From contig CAMHNI010000025.1 of the NCBI GenBank assembly GCA_946186505.1, positions 1 through 49,101 on the forward strand: a DNA stretch of 49,101 nt. Reading direction: 5' to 3'. Numbering within the stretch: position 1 is the first letter of the stretch; every line of letters starts with the position of its first letter. Shown in pieces: positions 8,746 through 16,601 of this stretch. The DNA comes from an uncultured Prevotellaceae bacterium (GTDB lineage: Bacteria > Bacteroidota > Bacteroidia > Bacteroidales > Bacteroidaceae). The position numbers and the translations under genes are program-made. Under the pieces are notes generated by a model. That model saw only the letters and a list, made by a program, of their open reading frames with translations. It did not search any database and was not told the DNA's origin.

Positions 8746-9539
8746 GTCTGTCTGAGTTTTAACAGCAGTCTGCCGATGCGATACAATATCCTGTCTATCC
8801 CGTAGTTCACGCGCAGCCGTGGGGTAAGCTTCTGGGTGAGACACTCCGACAGCTTCATCTGCCGGTAGTCGGCCAGCACACGGGGCGGGAACAGTGTTGC
8901 CAGCACTTCGTCCTTTTCCGCTCTCATCAGGTCAGGGTGAGTGGCACTGATGCCGCCCATGTCGTAACAGGCTACAGGCTCGTCTATGAAGCGGACAGAG
9001 CAGTTGTCGATGATGAGCGTCTGGACGAAGAACTTCCAGTCTGACGAGATTTTCAGCGTCTCGTCGTAAGGGTATTTGCGCAGCAGTGCGGTTCGGATAA
9101 ACGACCCCTGGTGGGGGATGGCACCGGCATAGAGATGGTAGAGCGTCAGCTCGCCCTCTGGTGGCGGTGAGATAGTGTGACCGTGCCCGTCGATGACGAC
9201 CCTGCCCACGATAACATCCTCTGTCGCTGCCACATGGGTGACCCTTTCCAGTACCCTGCTGTCATGGAACGTGTCGCCGGAGTTCATGAAGAGGCAGTAG
9301 TCGCCGTGGGCCTGTGCCACGCCCTTGTTCATGGCATGGTAGATGCCCCGGTCTTTCTCGGACACCCAGTAGTCTATCTTACTGTCATATTCGCCGATGA
9401 CCTCCCTGCTACCGTCCGTGGAAGCGCCGTCAATGACGATATACTCATAGTCCGTGCAGGTTTGTTGCACCACACTCTCGACGGTGCGGCGCAAGCCCTC
9501 CTGGTTGTTGAAGTTTATCGTAATGACCGAATAGCGCAT
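8742..9539 (-). CDS. family 2 glycosyltransferase, first gene of a three-gene operon
   Basis: 265 residues beginning MRYSVITINFNNQEGLRRTV. A much longer open frame continues upstream, but the GT2 domain starts exactly at ATG 9539 and a promoter -7 box lies at 9559-9566. Motifs: VIDGASTDGS, EKDRGIYHAMNKG (typical of GT2 enzymes of the WcaA/colanic acid type) and LFMNSGDTF, the metal-binding site. The enzyme is soluble and would act on a lipid-linked acceptor at the inner membrane. Confidence 0.88.
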   Translation of the reverse strand: MRYSVITINFNNQEGLRRTVESVVQQTCTDYEYIVIDGASTDGSREVIGEYDSKIDYWVSEKDRGIYHAMNKGVAQAHGDYCLFMNSGDTFHDSRVLERVTHVAATEDVIVGRVVIDGHGHTISPPPEGELTLYHLYAGAIPHQGSFIRTALLRKYPYDETLKISSDWKFFVQTLIIDNCSVRFIDEPVACYDMGGISATHPDLMRAEKDEVLATLFPPRVLADYRQMKLSECLTQKLTPRLRVNYGIDRILYRIGRLLLKLRQT

Positions 9540-9558
9540 TATTTTGGTTTCTTGGGGG

Positions 9559-9566
9559 CAAAGATA
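9559..9566 (-). promoter_or_regulatory. promoter -7 box for the three-glycosyltransferase operon
   Basis: Reading the minus strand, TATCTTTG lies 20 bp before ATG 9539. A clear TTTG at the -33 distance is not seen. The GH2 gene is divergent, and its own weaker -7-like TAACTTCG lies near 9650. Confidence 0.6.
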
Positions 9567-9689
9567 GTGCTTTTTTCCGACATTCTTGCATTTCTCATAA
9601 AATATCTCAAAAAAAAGGGGGGTGATTACGAAATGTGGAATAAAATTCGTAACTTCGCAGCGACTACGAAAACCAATTGGAGAAGAAAT

Positions 9690-11495
9690 ATGCGAAAAAT
9701 GTTTTTGACAACGGTGCTGGCCGTCGCAGGTGTGATGGGAGCATGGGCACAGCAGGTGCCGCAGGTTATCAACGTGATGAACCGTCAGACGCAGACGCTC
9801 AACGGCGACTGGCACTACATCGTCGATGTGCAGGAGGAAGGCTACTACGACTACCGCATGAACCCCACGCGCTGGGGATTCTTCCAGAATGCCAAGCCAC
9901 AGCGCCCTGAAGACTTGATTGAATACGACTTCGACGCCAATCCGACGATGAAGGTGCCTGGCGACTGGAACACGCAGGACGAGCGGCTGTTCTTCTACGA
10001 GGGAACGGTCTGGTTCCAGCGCTACTTCGACTACCAGCCTCAGGGCGACCGTCGTGTGCTGCTCTATTTCGGTGCCGTCAACTACGACTGCCATGTGTAT
10101 GTGAACACCAAGAAGGCGGGGCATCATGTAGGCGGTTTCACACCGTTCAACTTCGATGTGACCGACCTGCTGCATGAAGGACGGAATTTCGTCATCGTCA
10201 AGGTTGACAACAAGCGCAGCGCGTCGGCTGTGCCCACACAGATTTTCGACTGGTGGAACTATGGCGGCATTACCCGCGACGTGCTGTTGGTCAGCGTGCC
10301 TGAGACCTATATCGAGGACTACTCGCTGCAGCTGAATAAGACGGTGAAGGGCAAGAAACGTTTCCTCGATTTCTCTTTGAAGCTGAACCGTAAGGAGGCA
10401 GGCCGTGAGATTACGCTCTCCATACCTGAGCTGAAGCTAAAGCAGAAGCTCATAACCGATGCCAGCGGCTGTGTCAATTCACAATTCACAATTCGTAATA
10501 CACAATTCACTCCTTGGAGTCCGGCAAATCCCAAACGCTATCAGGTCGAACTTGCAATGGACGGCGAGACCATCAGCGACTCCATCGGTTTCCGCACCAT
10601 CGAGACGCGTGGCAAGCAGATACTGCTCAACGGCAACCCCATCTTCCTGAAAGGCATCAGCATGCATGAAGAGAAACCCAACGGTGGCGGTCGTGCCAAC
10701 TCTACAGAGGATGCCCGCACACTGCTCACGTGGGTCAAGGAACTGGGTTGCAACTTCGTGCGACTGGCTCACTATCCCCATAATGAATATATGGTTCGCG
10801 AGGCCGAACGCATGGGCATCCTCGTATGGAGCGAGATTCCCTGCTACTGGACCATCGACTGGAAGAACGAGGCCACCTATCAGAATGCCCAGCAACAGCT
10901 CACCGACATGATACGCCGTGACAAGAACCGAGCCAACATCATTATCTGGTCGATAGCCAACGAGACACCACACTCTGCCGAGCGTGACGCCTTCCTCGGC
11001 AAACTCGCCACATACGCACGTACCCAAGACAGCACCCGCCTTATCTCGATGGCAATGGAAGTCACGGGAGCCTCAAACTACGTCAACCGTCTGCAGGACA
11101 ACATGAACAAGTATGTCGATGTGGTCAGCTTCAACCAATACATCGGCTGGTATCGCGACGTGAACGATGCACCGAAGATGCGGTGGGAGATTCCCTACGA
11201 CAAGCCCGTCATCATCAGCGAGTTCGGCGGTGGTGCCAAGTATGGCCTGCACGGCGCCAAGAACCAGCGGTGGACAGAAGAGTTCCAGGAGAACCTCTAT
11301 CGCGAGAACACCGCCATGCTCGACAAAGTTGACGGTCTGGCAGGTACCACACCTTGGATTCTGAAGGATTTCCGCTCTCCCCGCCGTGTGCTCACCGGCA
11401 TACAGGACTACTACAACAGGAAGGGACTCGTCAGCGACCGAGGCGAGCGCAAGAAGGCCTGGCATGTGCTGAAGGCGTGGTACGAGAGCAAGTAA
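9690..11495 (+). CDS. secreted glycoside hydrolase family 2 (beta-glucuronidase/beta-galactosidase-like)
   Basis: 601 residues. ATG 9690 starts a signal peptide (MRKMFLTTVLAVAGVMGAWAQ); longer frames upstream run over the promoter. Domains in order: sugar-binding jelly roll (about 25-220), immunoglobulin-like middle domain (about 220-310), TIM barrel. The acid/base Glu425 is in SIANE and the nucleophile Glu511 is in ISEFGGG; RLAHYPHNEYMVREAERMGI is typical of the barrel. It would cleave a beta-linked sugar in the periplasm or at the surface; substrate is unknown. A repeat (10475-10510) is translated in the middle domain. The 3' end overlaps the convergent SGNH gene by 65 bp. Confidence 0.9.
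   Translation: MRKMFLTTVLAVAGVMGAWAQQVPQVINVMNRQTQTLNGDWHYIVDVQEEGYYDYRMNPTRWGFFQNAKPQRPEDLIEYDFDANPTMKVPGDWNTQDERLFFYEGTVWFQRYFDYQPQGDRRVLLYFGAVNYDCHVYVNTKKAGHHVGGFTPFNFDVTDLLHEGRNFVIVKVDNKRSASAVPTQIFDWWNYGGITRDVLLVSVPETYIEDYSLQLNKTVKGKKRFLDFSLKLNRKEAGREITLSIPELKLKQKLITDASGCVNSQFTIRNTQFTPWSPANPKRYQVELAMDGETISDSIGFRTIETRGKQILLNGNPIFLKGISMHEEKPNGGGRANSTEDARTLLTWVKELGCNFVRLAHYPHNEYMVREAERMGILVWSEIPCYWTIDWKNEATYQNAQQQLTDMIRRDKNRANIIIWSIANETPHSAERDAFLGKLATYARTQDSTRLISMAMEVTGASNYVNRLQDNMNKYVDVVSFNQYIGWYRDVNDAPKMRWEIPYDKPVIISEFGGGAKYGLHGAKNQRWTEEFQENLYRENTAMLDKVDGLAGTTPWILKDFRSPRRVLTGIQDYYNRKGLVSDRGERKKAWHVLKAWYESK
10475..10510 (+). repeat. AATTCACAATTC-type repeat translated inside the GH2 gene
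   Basis: CAATTCACAATTCACAATTC and a diverged second part (AATACACAATTCAC) form a short tandem repeat. It is in frame and encodes about twelve residues with the pattern NSQFTIRNTQFT just before the start of the next strand of the middle domain. Such AATTCACAATTC arrays are normally found between genes in these genomes. Confidence 0.75.
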
Positions 11496-12273
11496 GATGG
11501 GCAATAATCGTGGCGGCGATGCATGAGTCAAGCACCTGGTACCCCCTTTCATTGAGGTGCAGCTGCATGTCGTCATAGAGGTCTCTCACGTCCCTGTAGC
11601 CCTCTGGATTCCACTGGTCACAGTGGATGAATACCAGACTGTCGCGCCATCCCTGTTCGTCCACCAGTTGCTCCAGGGCCAGACGATAGTCGTCAATGCA
11701 ATCGACAGGCGACATCGTGACCACCATCGAGGCGAGGTATATAAGGAATGGCTTTCCCTTCCGATAGTGGTACATGCGCCAGGGGTTGAAACGGGGAATC
11801 TCGAAGATGACGGGGGTGATGCCCTGCTCCAGCAGAAAGCCGATGGTGAGGCGCATGGACTCTTTGTAGTAGCCCGTACCCATCTTCCGCTCCGAATCGT
11901 TCACACCGGCCATGACGAGGCAGTAGTCAGGACCCCATTCCACGACGCTCCTGACGGAGTCAACATTGAACATGCTGAGATAAATCTCCTTGCTCGTCAG
12001 GCCCGAGACGCCTGCAATCCTCATCTCGACCTGGCGGTGCAGCGCATCGCCCACCATGCTTGGAACGTTACTGTGCTGGGACTTGTAGAAGTCGGCCCAG
12101 CTGTCACCGATGACGGCAATGCGCAGGGTGCTGTCCTGCCAATGGCAGACGTCATAGCCCTCCTGCTTTCCGGGAGGAGAGAAAAACGGGCACCGCCGCA
12201 GGCAGATAATGCCGCCTGCCAGCAGAAGAATCAGGATCAAGGCTGTCAAAGCCAACAACTTCAACATCTTCAT
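11431..12273 (-). CDS. SGNH/GDSL hydrolase, membrane-anchored or secreted
   Basis: 280 residues with an N-terminal hydrophobic segment (about 5-25), then the SGNH blocks: GDSW with Ser58 as nucleophile, the Asn block in VMAGVND, and an Asp/His pair in DDMQLHLNERG near the end. This family removes acyl groups from glycans or lipids. It is coupled to the acyltransferase in front by an ATGA overlap, so the two may add and remove or transfer acyl groups on the same polysaccharide. The last twenty residues are basic, Ser/Thr-rich, and lie opposite the end of the GH2 gene; the domain is complete without them. Confidence 0.8.
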   Translation of the reverse strand: MKMLKLLALTALILILLLAGGIICLRRCPFFSPPGKQEGYDVCHWQDSTLRIAVIGDSWADFYKSQHSNVPSMVGDALHRQVEMRIAGVSGLTSKEIYLSMFNVDSVRSVVEWGPDYCLVMAGVNDSERKMGTGYYKESMRLTIGFLLEQGITPVIFEIPRFNPWRMYHYRKGKPFLIYLASMVVTMSPVDCIDDYRLALEQLVDEQGWRDSLVFIHCDQWNPEGYRDVRDLYDDMQLHLNERGYQVLDSCIAATIIAHLTCSRTTPSAHARPSCARLGR

Positions 12274-13322
12274 TGTTTTAGTTTAGGTTTCTTACCCAGA
12301 AAGAGCGTCCGTCCAATGGTCGTTTTGTCGCAGAGCGTGTAGAAAGCCAGGCATACGGCAAGGACGACAGCACACAGCAGCGCGGCCCAGAGGTAATTGT
12401 GTGGGACTGTCCAGTTGTTGACTTCCATAGTTCTGGCTACCACATAGAACAGGATGCTCTGCACACCGTATATGGCCAGCGTCTTTCCGCCGATGTTGAC
12501 CAAAAACGGTACCACAGGCTGGCACCAAGGCCGTATCAGGAGGACAACGCCCACAAACCAGCAGCTTGAAACGATGCCGATGGCAAACCTCACGACATCC
12601 ACCCACAGTTGTCCGCCGTCTAAGTGTCCGTCCTTCACGATGCACAGTCCACCCTCGTAAACCATCATATCACCGTCCAGGACGCAGACACCTACGACAA
12701 ATCCGGCAGTCAGGAGTGACAGGACGAGCGGCTGCTTCAGATAGCGGCCCAGGACAGTGCCGTTGGCCTTATAGCCATAGCCAAGGATGAAAAAGGGAAT
12801 GAGGAATTTGTGGACGTCGGGAATGATTGCGTCAGGAATGAACAGCGTCAATATGCACATTGCCCATAGCGTGATGTCGCTGTATGGCCGACGGCAGGCG
12901 TGTGTGACTACTGACACCAGCAGGATGTTGAGAAGCAGCGAGGACAGGAACCACAGGTTGATGCGGGCCTTTCTCAGGAAGTCTGAGAGGTAGAACGCAT
13001 CGAGGTGTGACAATTCCCACCATGCGAAATAAAGGAGTATGAAGTAAACGACATAGGGCACGCCTATGTACTTCAGCTTAGACAAGATGACGCTGGAAAA
13101 CGGCTTCTGATTGCTGACATAGAAGAAATAACCGCTGATGGCCATGAACAGCGGCATGTGGAACGTATAGATGGCGCGGAAAAGATAGTCATCGTAGAAA
13201 GCACCGCTCTCACTGTATAACGGTCCGAAGCCATACTGCAGGCTGTGACCCAGCACCACCAAGATGATGAGCAGTCCCTTCAGCACGTCCATTGTCTGGT
13301 TTCTCTTGAGGCCCTTTTCCAT
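12270..13322 (-). CDS. acyltransferase family 3 membrane protein
   Basis: 350 residues with about ten membrane segments. The start MEKGLKRNQTMDVLKGLLIILVVLGHS is the family signature (basic residues, Asp, then a helix with conserved His). The frame is open far upstream opposite glf, but the minus-strand box TATATTTG at 13332-13339 and family alignment set ATG 13322. These enzymes O-acylate extracellular or lipid-linked glycans. Its stop overlaps the SGNH start, an arrangement like the acyl-transfer relay of AT3 plus SGNH proteins, here as separate genes. Confidence 0.87.
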   Translation of the reverse strand: MEKGLKRNQTMDVLKGLLIILVVLGHSLQYGFGPLYSESGAFYDDYLFRAIYTFHMPLFMAISGYFFYVSNQKPFSSVILSKLKYIGVPYVVYFILLYFAWWELSHLDAFYLSDFLRKARINLWFLSSLLLNILLVSVVTHACRRPYSDITLWAMCILTLFIPDAIIPDVHKFLIPFFILGYGYKANGTVLGRYLKQPLVLSLLTAGFVVGVCVLDGDMMVYEGGLCIVKDGHLDGGQLWVDVVRFAIGIVSSCWFVGVVLLIRPWCQPVVPFLVNIGGKTLAIYGVQSILFYVVARTMEVNNWTVPHNYLWAALLCAVVLAVCLAFYTLCDKTTIGRTLFLGKKPKLKQ

Positions 13323-13331
13323 AATTCTGTG

Positions 13332-13380
13332 CAAATATACTGAATTTGTTTGGAACATTGCCATATTTTTATTATTTTTG
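13332..13380. promoter_or_regulatory. divergent promoters between acyltransferase and glf
   Basis: Plus strand: TTTG at 13349-13352 and TATTTTTG at 13373-13380 with 20 bp between, a full consensus promoter 15 bp before the glf ATG. Minus strand: TATATTTG (CAAATATA at 13332-13339) serves the acyltransferase. The two -7 boxes are back to back within 50 bp, so both genes may be affected by the same regulator. Confidence 0.75.
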
Positions 13381-13394
13381 CACAAAAAATAAAA

Positions 13395-14525
13395 ATGGAA
13401 CAGAAAAAAGAGTACGACCTGCTGGTAGTCGGTGCCGGCATCTACGGCGCCACCTATGCCTACAAAGCCAGACAGGAAGGCAAGCGCTGCTTGGTCATTG
13501 ACCAGCGGCCACACCTCGGCGGCAACATCTATTGTGAGAATATCGAAGGTATCAACGTCCACAAGTACGGTGCCCACATCTTCCATACCAACAGCAAGAA
13601 GGTGTGGGACTTCGTGAACGGCATTGTCGAGTTCAACCGCTATACGAACTCGCCCATTGCCAACTACCGGGGACGCCAGTACAACCTGCCGTTCAACATG
13701 AACACGTTCTACCAGATGTGGGGTGTGCTCACACCAGAGGAAGCCCGGGCGAAGATAGAGGAGCAACGGCAGGAAGCCGTAGCGCAGATGAAGGCCGACG
13801 GCGTCACAGAGCCGCGTAACCTTGAGGAACAGGCATTGCTGCTCATCGGACGCGACATCTACGAGACACTCATCAAGGGCTACACAGAGAAGCAGTGGGG
13901 ACGGAAGTGTACCGAACTGCCACCGTTTATCATCAAGCGGCTGCCCGTCCGCTTCGTTCATGACAACAACTACTTCAGCGACCGTTTTCAGGGCATTCCC
14001 ATGGGTGGCTACAACAAGCTGATAGACGGGCTGCTGGACGGTATAGAGACACGGGTGAACAGCAATTTCTTCGATGACCGTGCGTACTGGGAGGGACTGG
14101 CCGACAAGATACTCTATACGGGAAAGATAGACGAATATTTCGGCTATCGCTTTGGCAAGCTGGAGTGGCGCTCGGTACGTTTCGAGGAGGAAATTCACGA
14201 TACGCCCAACTATCAGGGCAACGCCGTGATGAACTTCACCGACGCCGACGTGCCTTACACCCGCATCATCGAGCACAAGCACTTCGAAATGTTCGGCGAC
14301 GATGTCTATAAATGTCCGAGGACAGTTATCTCCCGCGAATATTCCTCGGAATGGAAACCCGGCATAGAACCGTTCTATACCGTCAACGACGACCGTAACA
14401 ACCAGCTCTATCAGCAGTACAAGGCATTGGCCGACCAGGAGCAGGATGTCACCTTCGGCGGACGGCTGGCCGAGTACAAGTACTACGACATTGCGCCTAT
14501 CATAGAAATTGTGATGGGCTTTTAG
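13395..14525 (+). CDS. glf: UDP-galactopyranose mutase
   Basis: 376 residues, full length. It converts UDP-galactopyranose to UDP-galactofuranose with reduced FAD. Visible motifs: VVGAGIYGA for FAD at 10-19, HLGGNIY, the conserved HKYGAHIFHT, FNMNTFYQMWG, the GYTEKQWG block, and GRLAEYKYYDI near the end. The start MEQKKEYDLLVVG fits the family exactly and follows a strong promoter. Presence of this gene says that the glycan made here probably contains galactofuranose. The last 4 bp overlap the convergent acyltransferase. Confidence 0.95.
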   Translation: MEQKKEYDLLVVGAGIYGATYAYKARQEGKRCLVIDQRPHLGGNIYCENIEGINVHKYGAHIFHTNSKKVWDFVNGIVEFNRYTNSPIANYRGRQYNLPFNMNTFYQMWGVLTPEEARAKIEEQRQEAVAQMKADGVTEPRNLEEQALLLIGRDIYETLIKGYTEKQWGRKCTELPPFIIKRLPVRFVHDNNYFSDRFQGIPMGGYNKLIDGLLDGIETRVNSNFFDDRAYWEGLADKILYTGKIDEYFGYRFGKLEWRSVRFEEEIHDTPNYQGNAVMNFTDADVPYTRIIEHKHFEMFGDDVYKCPRTVISREYSSEWKPGIEPFYTVNDDRNNQLYQQYKALADQEQDVTFGGRLAEYKYYDIAPIIEIVMGF

Positions 14526-15529
14526 CGCTGAGGCTTGCTGACTCCGAACAGCCACCGTGCGAGGAACGGACTAAGCCGGAGCAGGCGACTGGCGATGAGG
14601 CAGACTCCGACGACCGCGAGGGCTATGAGCAGGGCGACGGCAAACTCTACCGGTTTGCTGTTATAGGCACGTAGGGTGTCGCCCCATTGCAGCAGGATTC
14701 GAGGCAGGAAGAAGTAGTGCAGCAGGTAGATGTCGAGCGTCCGTGTGCCGATGTACTGCAGGCTGCGACCCATCACTTTCTCCTTGGCGAAGAGCGGGGC
14801 GGCATAGCGGAAAAAGGCAAACACCATTGTCATGCCCGTCAAGCCACCGATGGCGAAGAGGGCGTAGGCCGTGATGAGACCGTGGGGTGGGGCGGTTGTG
14901 GTCAGCACTGCCGTTGCGATGAACAGCAGCACGATGACGGTGATGTAGGCCGGTGTGCTGACTATCCGCAGAAATCTGTCAAAATGTCTTTTGGCCAGAG
15001 TGCCGGTGAAGAAGAACAGGTAGTATCGCCATGTGGCGAAACTCAAGGCTCCCAGAATGTTGCTGACCCACTGCGGCGGTGTGAAGCTGCTGTTGTAGCA
15101 GACGTCGTAGCTGAAGGCGGCAATGGAAATGACGATGGCCACAATGCCTCTCCACCAGGTACCCAGCCGTGCCGTCAGCAGGTGAAGCATGAAAAACACG
15201 AACAGCGCGAACGTGAACCAGTAGCCGCCTTTCGTCGTGCCTAACTGGTGGAAAAACGCCGGCGGCGGTGCCAACAGCAGCAGGAAGATGAGCGTAGGTA
15301 CTATCTGCACCAAGAACTTCTTGCGGACTACCGTCGGTGCGGGTTCCCGGACCGGTTCGAAGAGCCACCCGCTGATGAAGAAGAAACACGGCAGCCGGAA
15401 CAGGAAGAACACATCGTTGAAGCCCATCCACGAGTCGCCGAGGCACAGGCCGCAGACATGTGAGAACACCACGAGAATCATGGTCATTCCCCGCATGGCG
15501 TCAATGTACTCTATGCGCTGCTTTTCCAT
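14522..15529 (-). CDS. acyltransferase family 3 membrane protein
   Basis: 335 residues, about ten membrane segments. N-terminal signature MEKQRIEYIDAMRGMTMILVVFSHVCG with the conserved Arg-Gly and His. It ends inside the last codons of the convergent glf. A minus-strand -7 box TAATTTTG is at 15539-15546, 9 bp before the ATG, so the leader is very short. It likely modifies the same surface glycan as its two relatives here; which acyl group is unknown. Confidence 0.87.
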   Translation of the reverse strand: MEKQRIEYIDAMRGMTMILVVFSHVCGLCLGDSWMGFNDVFFLFRLPCFFFISGWLFEPVREPAPTVVRKKFLVQIVPTLIFLLLLAPPPAFFHQLGTTKGGYWFTFALFVFFMLHLLTARLGTWWRGIVAIVISIAAFSYDVCYNSSFTPPQWVSNILGALSFATWRYYLFFFTGTLAKRHFDRFLRIVSTPAYITVIVLLFIATAVLTTTAPPHGLITAYALFAIGGLTGMTMVFAFFRYAAPLFAKEKVMGRSLQYIGTRTLDIYLLHYFFLPRILLQWGDTLRAYNSKPVEFAVALLIALAVVGVCLIASRLLRLSPFLARWLFGVSKPQR

Positions 15530-15538
15530 TTGCCGTGC

Positions 15539-15595
15539 AAAATTACAGAAAAAAGATGAATAATTTGGCCGTTTTCTTGGAAAATGTTATTTTTG
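15539..15595. promoter_or_regulatory. divergent promoters; the plus one places transcription start at the GTG of the next gene
   Basis: Plus strand: TTTG 15564-15567, 20 bp spacer, TATTTTTG 15588-15595. The expected transcription start, 5-7 bp downstream, falls at the GTG at 15600. Minus strand: TAATTTTG (CAAAATTA at 15539-15546). Confidence 0.75.
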
Positions 15596-15599
15596 CATC

Positions 15600-16601
15600 G
15601 TGAAAGAGCGCATCAACTGGATAGACTGGGCAAAGGCTGCGGCGGTGTGTACCGTAGTGTTCTGTCACTTGCCCCAGTCGCAGGAGGATTTCTACTTCCG
15701 CTACCTGCAGTCATGCGTCATCACCGTGTTTTTCTTCCTTTCAGGCTACCTGAAGAAAGACAGGGGCAGCGACCGCGAGAACTGGCGGAAATACTGGCGC
15801 GGTCTGGTGGTGCCCTATCTGCTGTACAACCTTGTGGTCTATCCCTACTGGCTGGTCAAGTACTACATGCTGCACGGCGGCATGCCCGATGTGTCAGCAG
15901 CCCTAAGACCTGTTGTCGGCGCCCTGCTCTTCCAGCACGAGAACAGCTTTGCCGAGCCTCTGAACGGACCGTTGTGGTATCTGCCTGCCATCCTGCTGAT
16001 GCACGTCACCATAGACCAGTGCCGCAAGACGCGCCTGCTGCACCCGGTGATGATAACGCTCTGCGTGCTGTCGTTCTTCCTCTATGCAGCCAACAAGTAC
16101 TGGGCTTTTCTGCCGAACCTGACACCGATGGGCATTTTCCGCCGGCTACCTTATTATTATATAGGCTATGTGATGGGGCGTGACCGACTGTTGCGCAGTG
16201 TCAGCCCTTGGCGTGACCTTGTGCTGTGTGCCGGTTTGCTGGCAACCAGTCTGGTGCTGTTCTGGTGGCATCTGGATGAAAAGGTGTTCCTGTTACACAT
16301 CGCCCTGTTCTATCCTGTCAACCTCTGTTTCCTCTTCGGTGTGCTCAGCGGGTGCAAACTGATGGACAGAGTCAAGTGGAACATGGTGACCAACCTGTCT
16401 GTGGGAACGCTGGTGGTCATCGGACTGCATACGCCCGTCATCAGTCTCGTCAACGTTGTGACCGGCCATCATACGGATGTGTCTGCCGTAGTCAGCTACC
16501 CTTGGTATGAGGCGCTGCTGGTGACGGCAGTCGTGGTGGCCGCACTCTATCCCGTCATACGTCTTGGCCGACGCTACTGGACGCTGCTATTGGGGCGGTA
16601 A
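15600..16601 (+). CDS. acyltransferase family 3 membrane protein, GTG start, possibly leaderless
   Basis: 333 residues with about ten membrane segments. The protein must begin at GTG 15600 because the family N-terminus, KERINWIDWAKAAAVCTVVFCH, starts there and no ATG lies before it. The -7 box ends only 4 bp upstream, so the mRNA would have almost no leader. O-acylation of a surface glycan is the likely role. The last 15 bp overlap the end of convergent uvrA. Confidence 0.83.
   Translation: MKERINWIDWAKAAAVCTVVFCHLPQSQEDFYFRYLQSCVITVFFFLSGYLKKDRGSDRENWRKYWRGLVVPYLLYNLVVYPYWLVKYYMLHGGMPDVSAALRPVVGALLFQHENSFAEPLNGPLWYLPAILLMHVTIDQCRKTRLLHPVMITLCVLSFFLYAANKYWAFLPNLTPMGIFRRLPYYYIGYVMGRDRLLRSVSPWRDLVLCAGLLATSLVLFWWHLDEKVFLLHIALFYPVNLCFLFGVLSGCKLMDRVKWNMVTNLSVGTLVVIGLHTPVISLVNVVTGHHTDVSAVVSYPWYEALLVTAVVVAALYPVIRLGRRYWTLLLGR

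Noticed and set aside
9177..9689. N-terminal extension of the GH2 gene
   Set aside because: It runs opposite a glycosyltransferase and across promoters; the signal peptide starts at 9690.
13323..14555. N-terminal extension of the acyltransferase opposite glf
   Set aside because: It mirrors glf; the acyltransferase family start and a -7 box fix the start at 13322.
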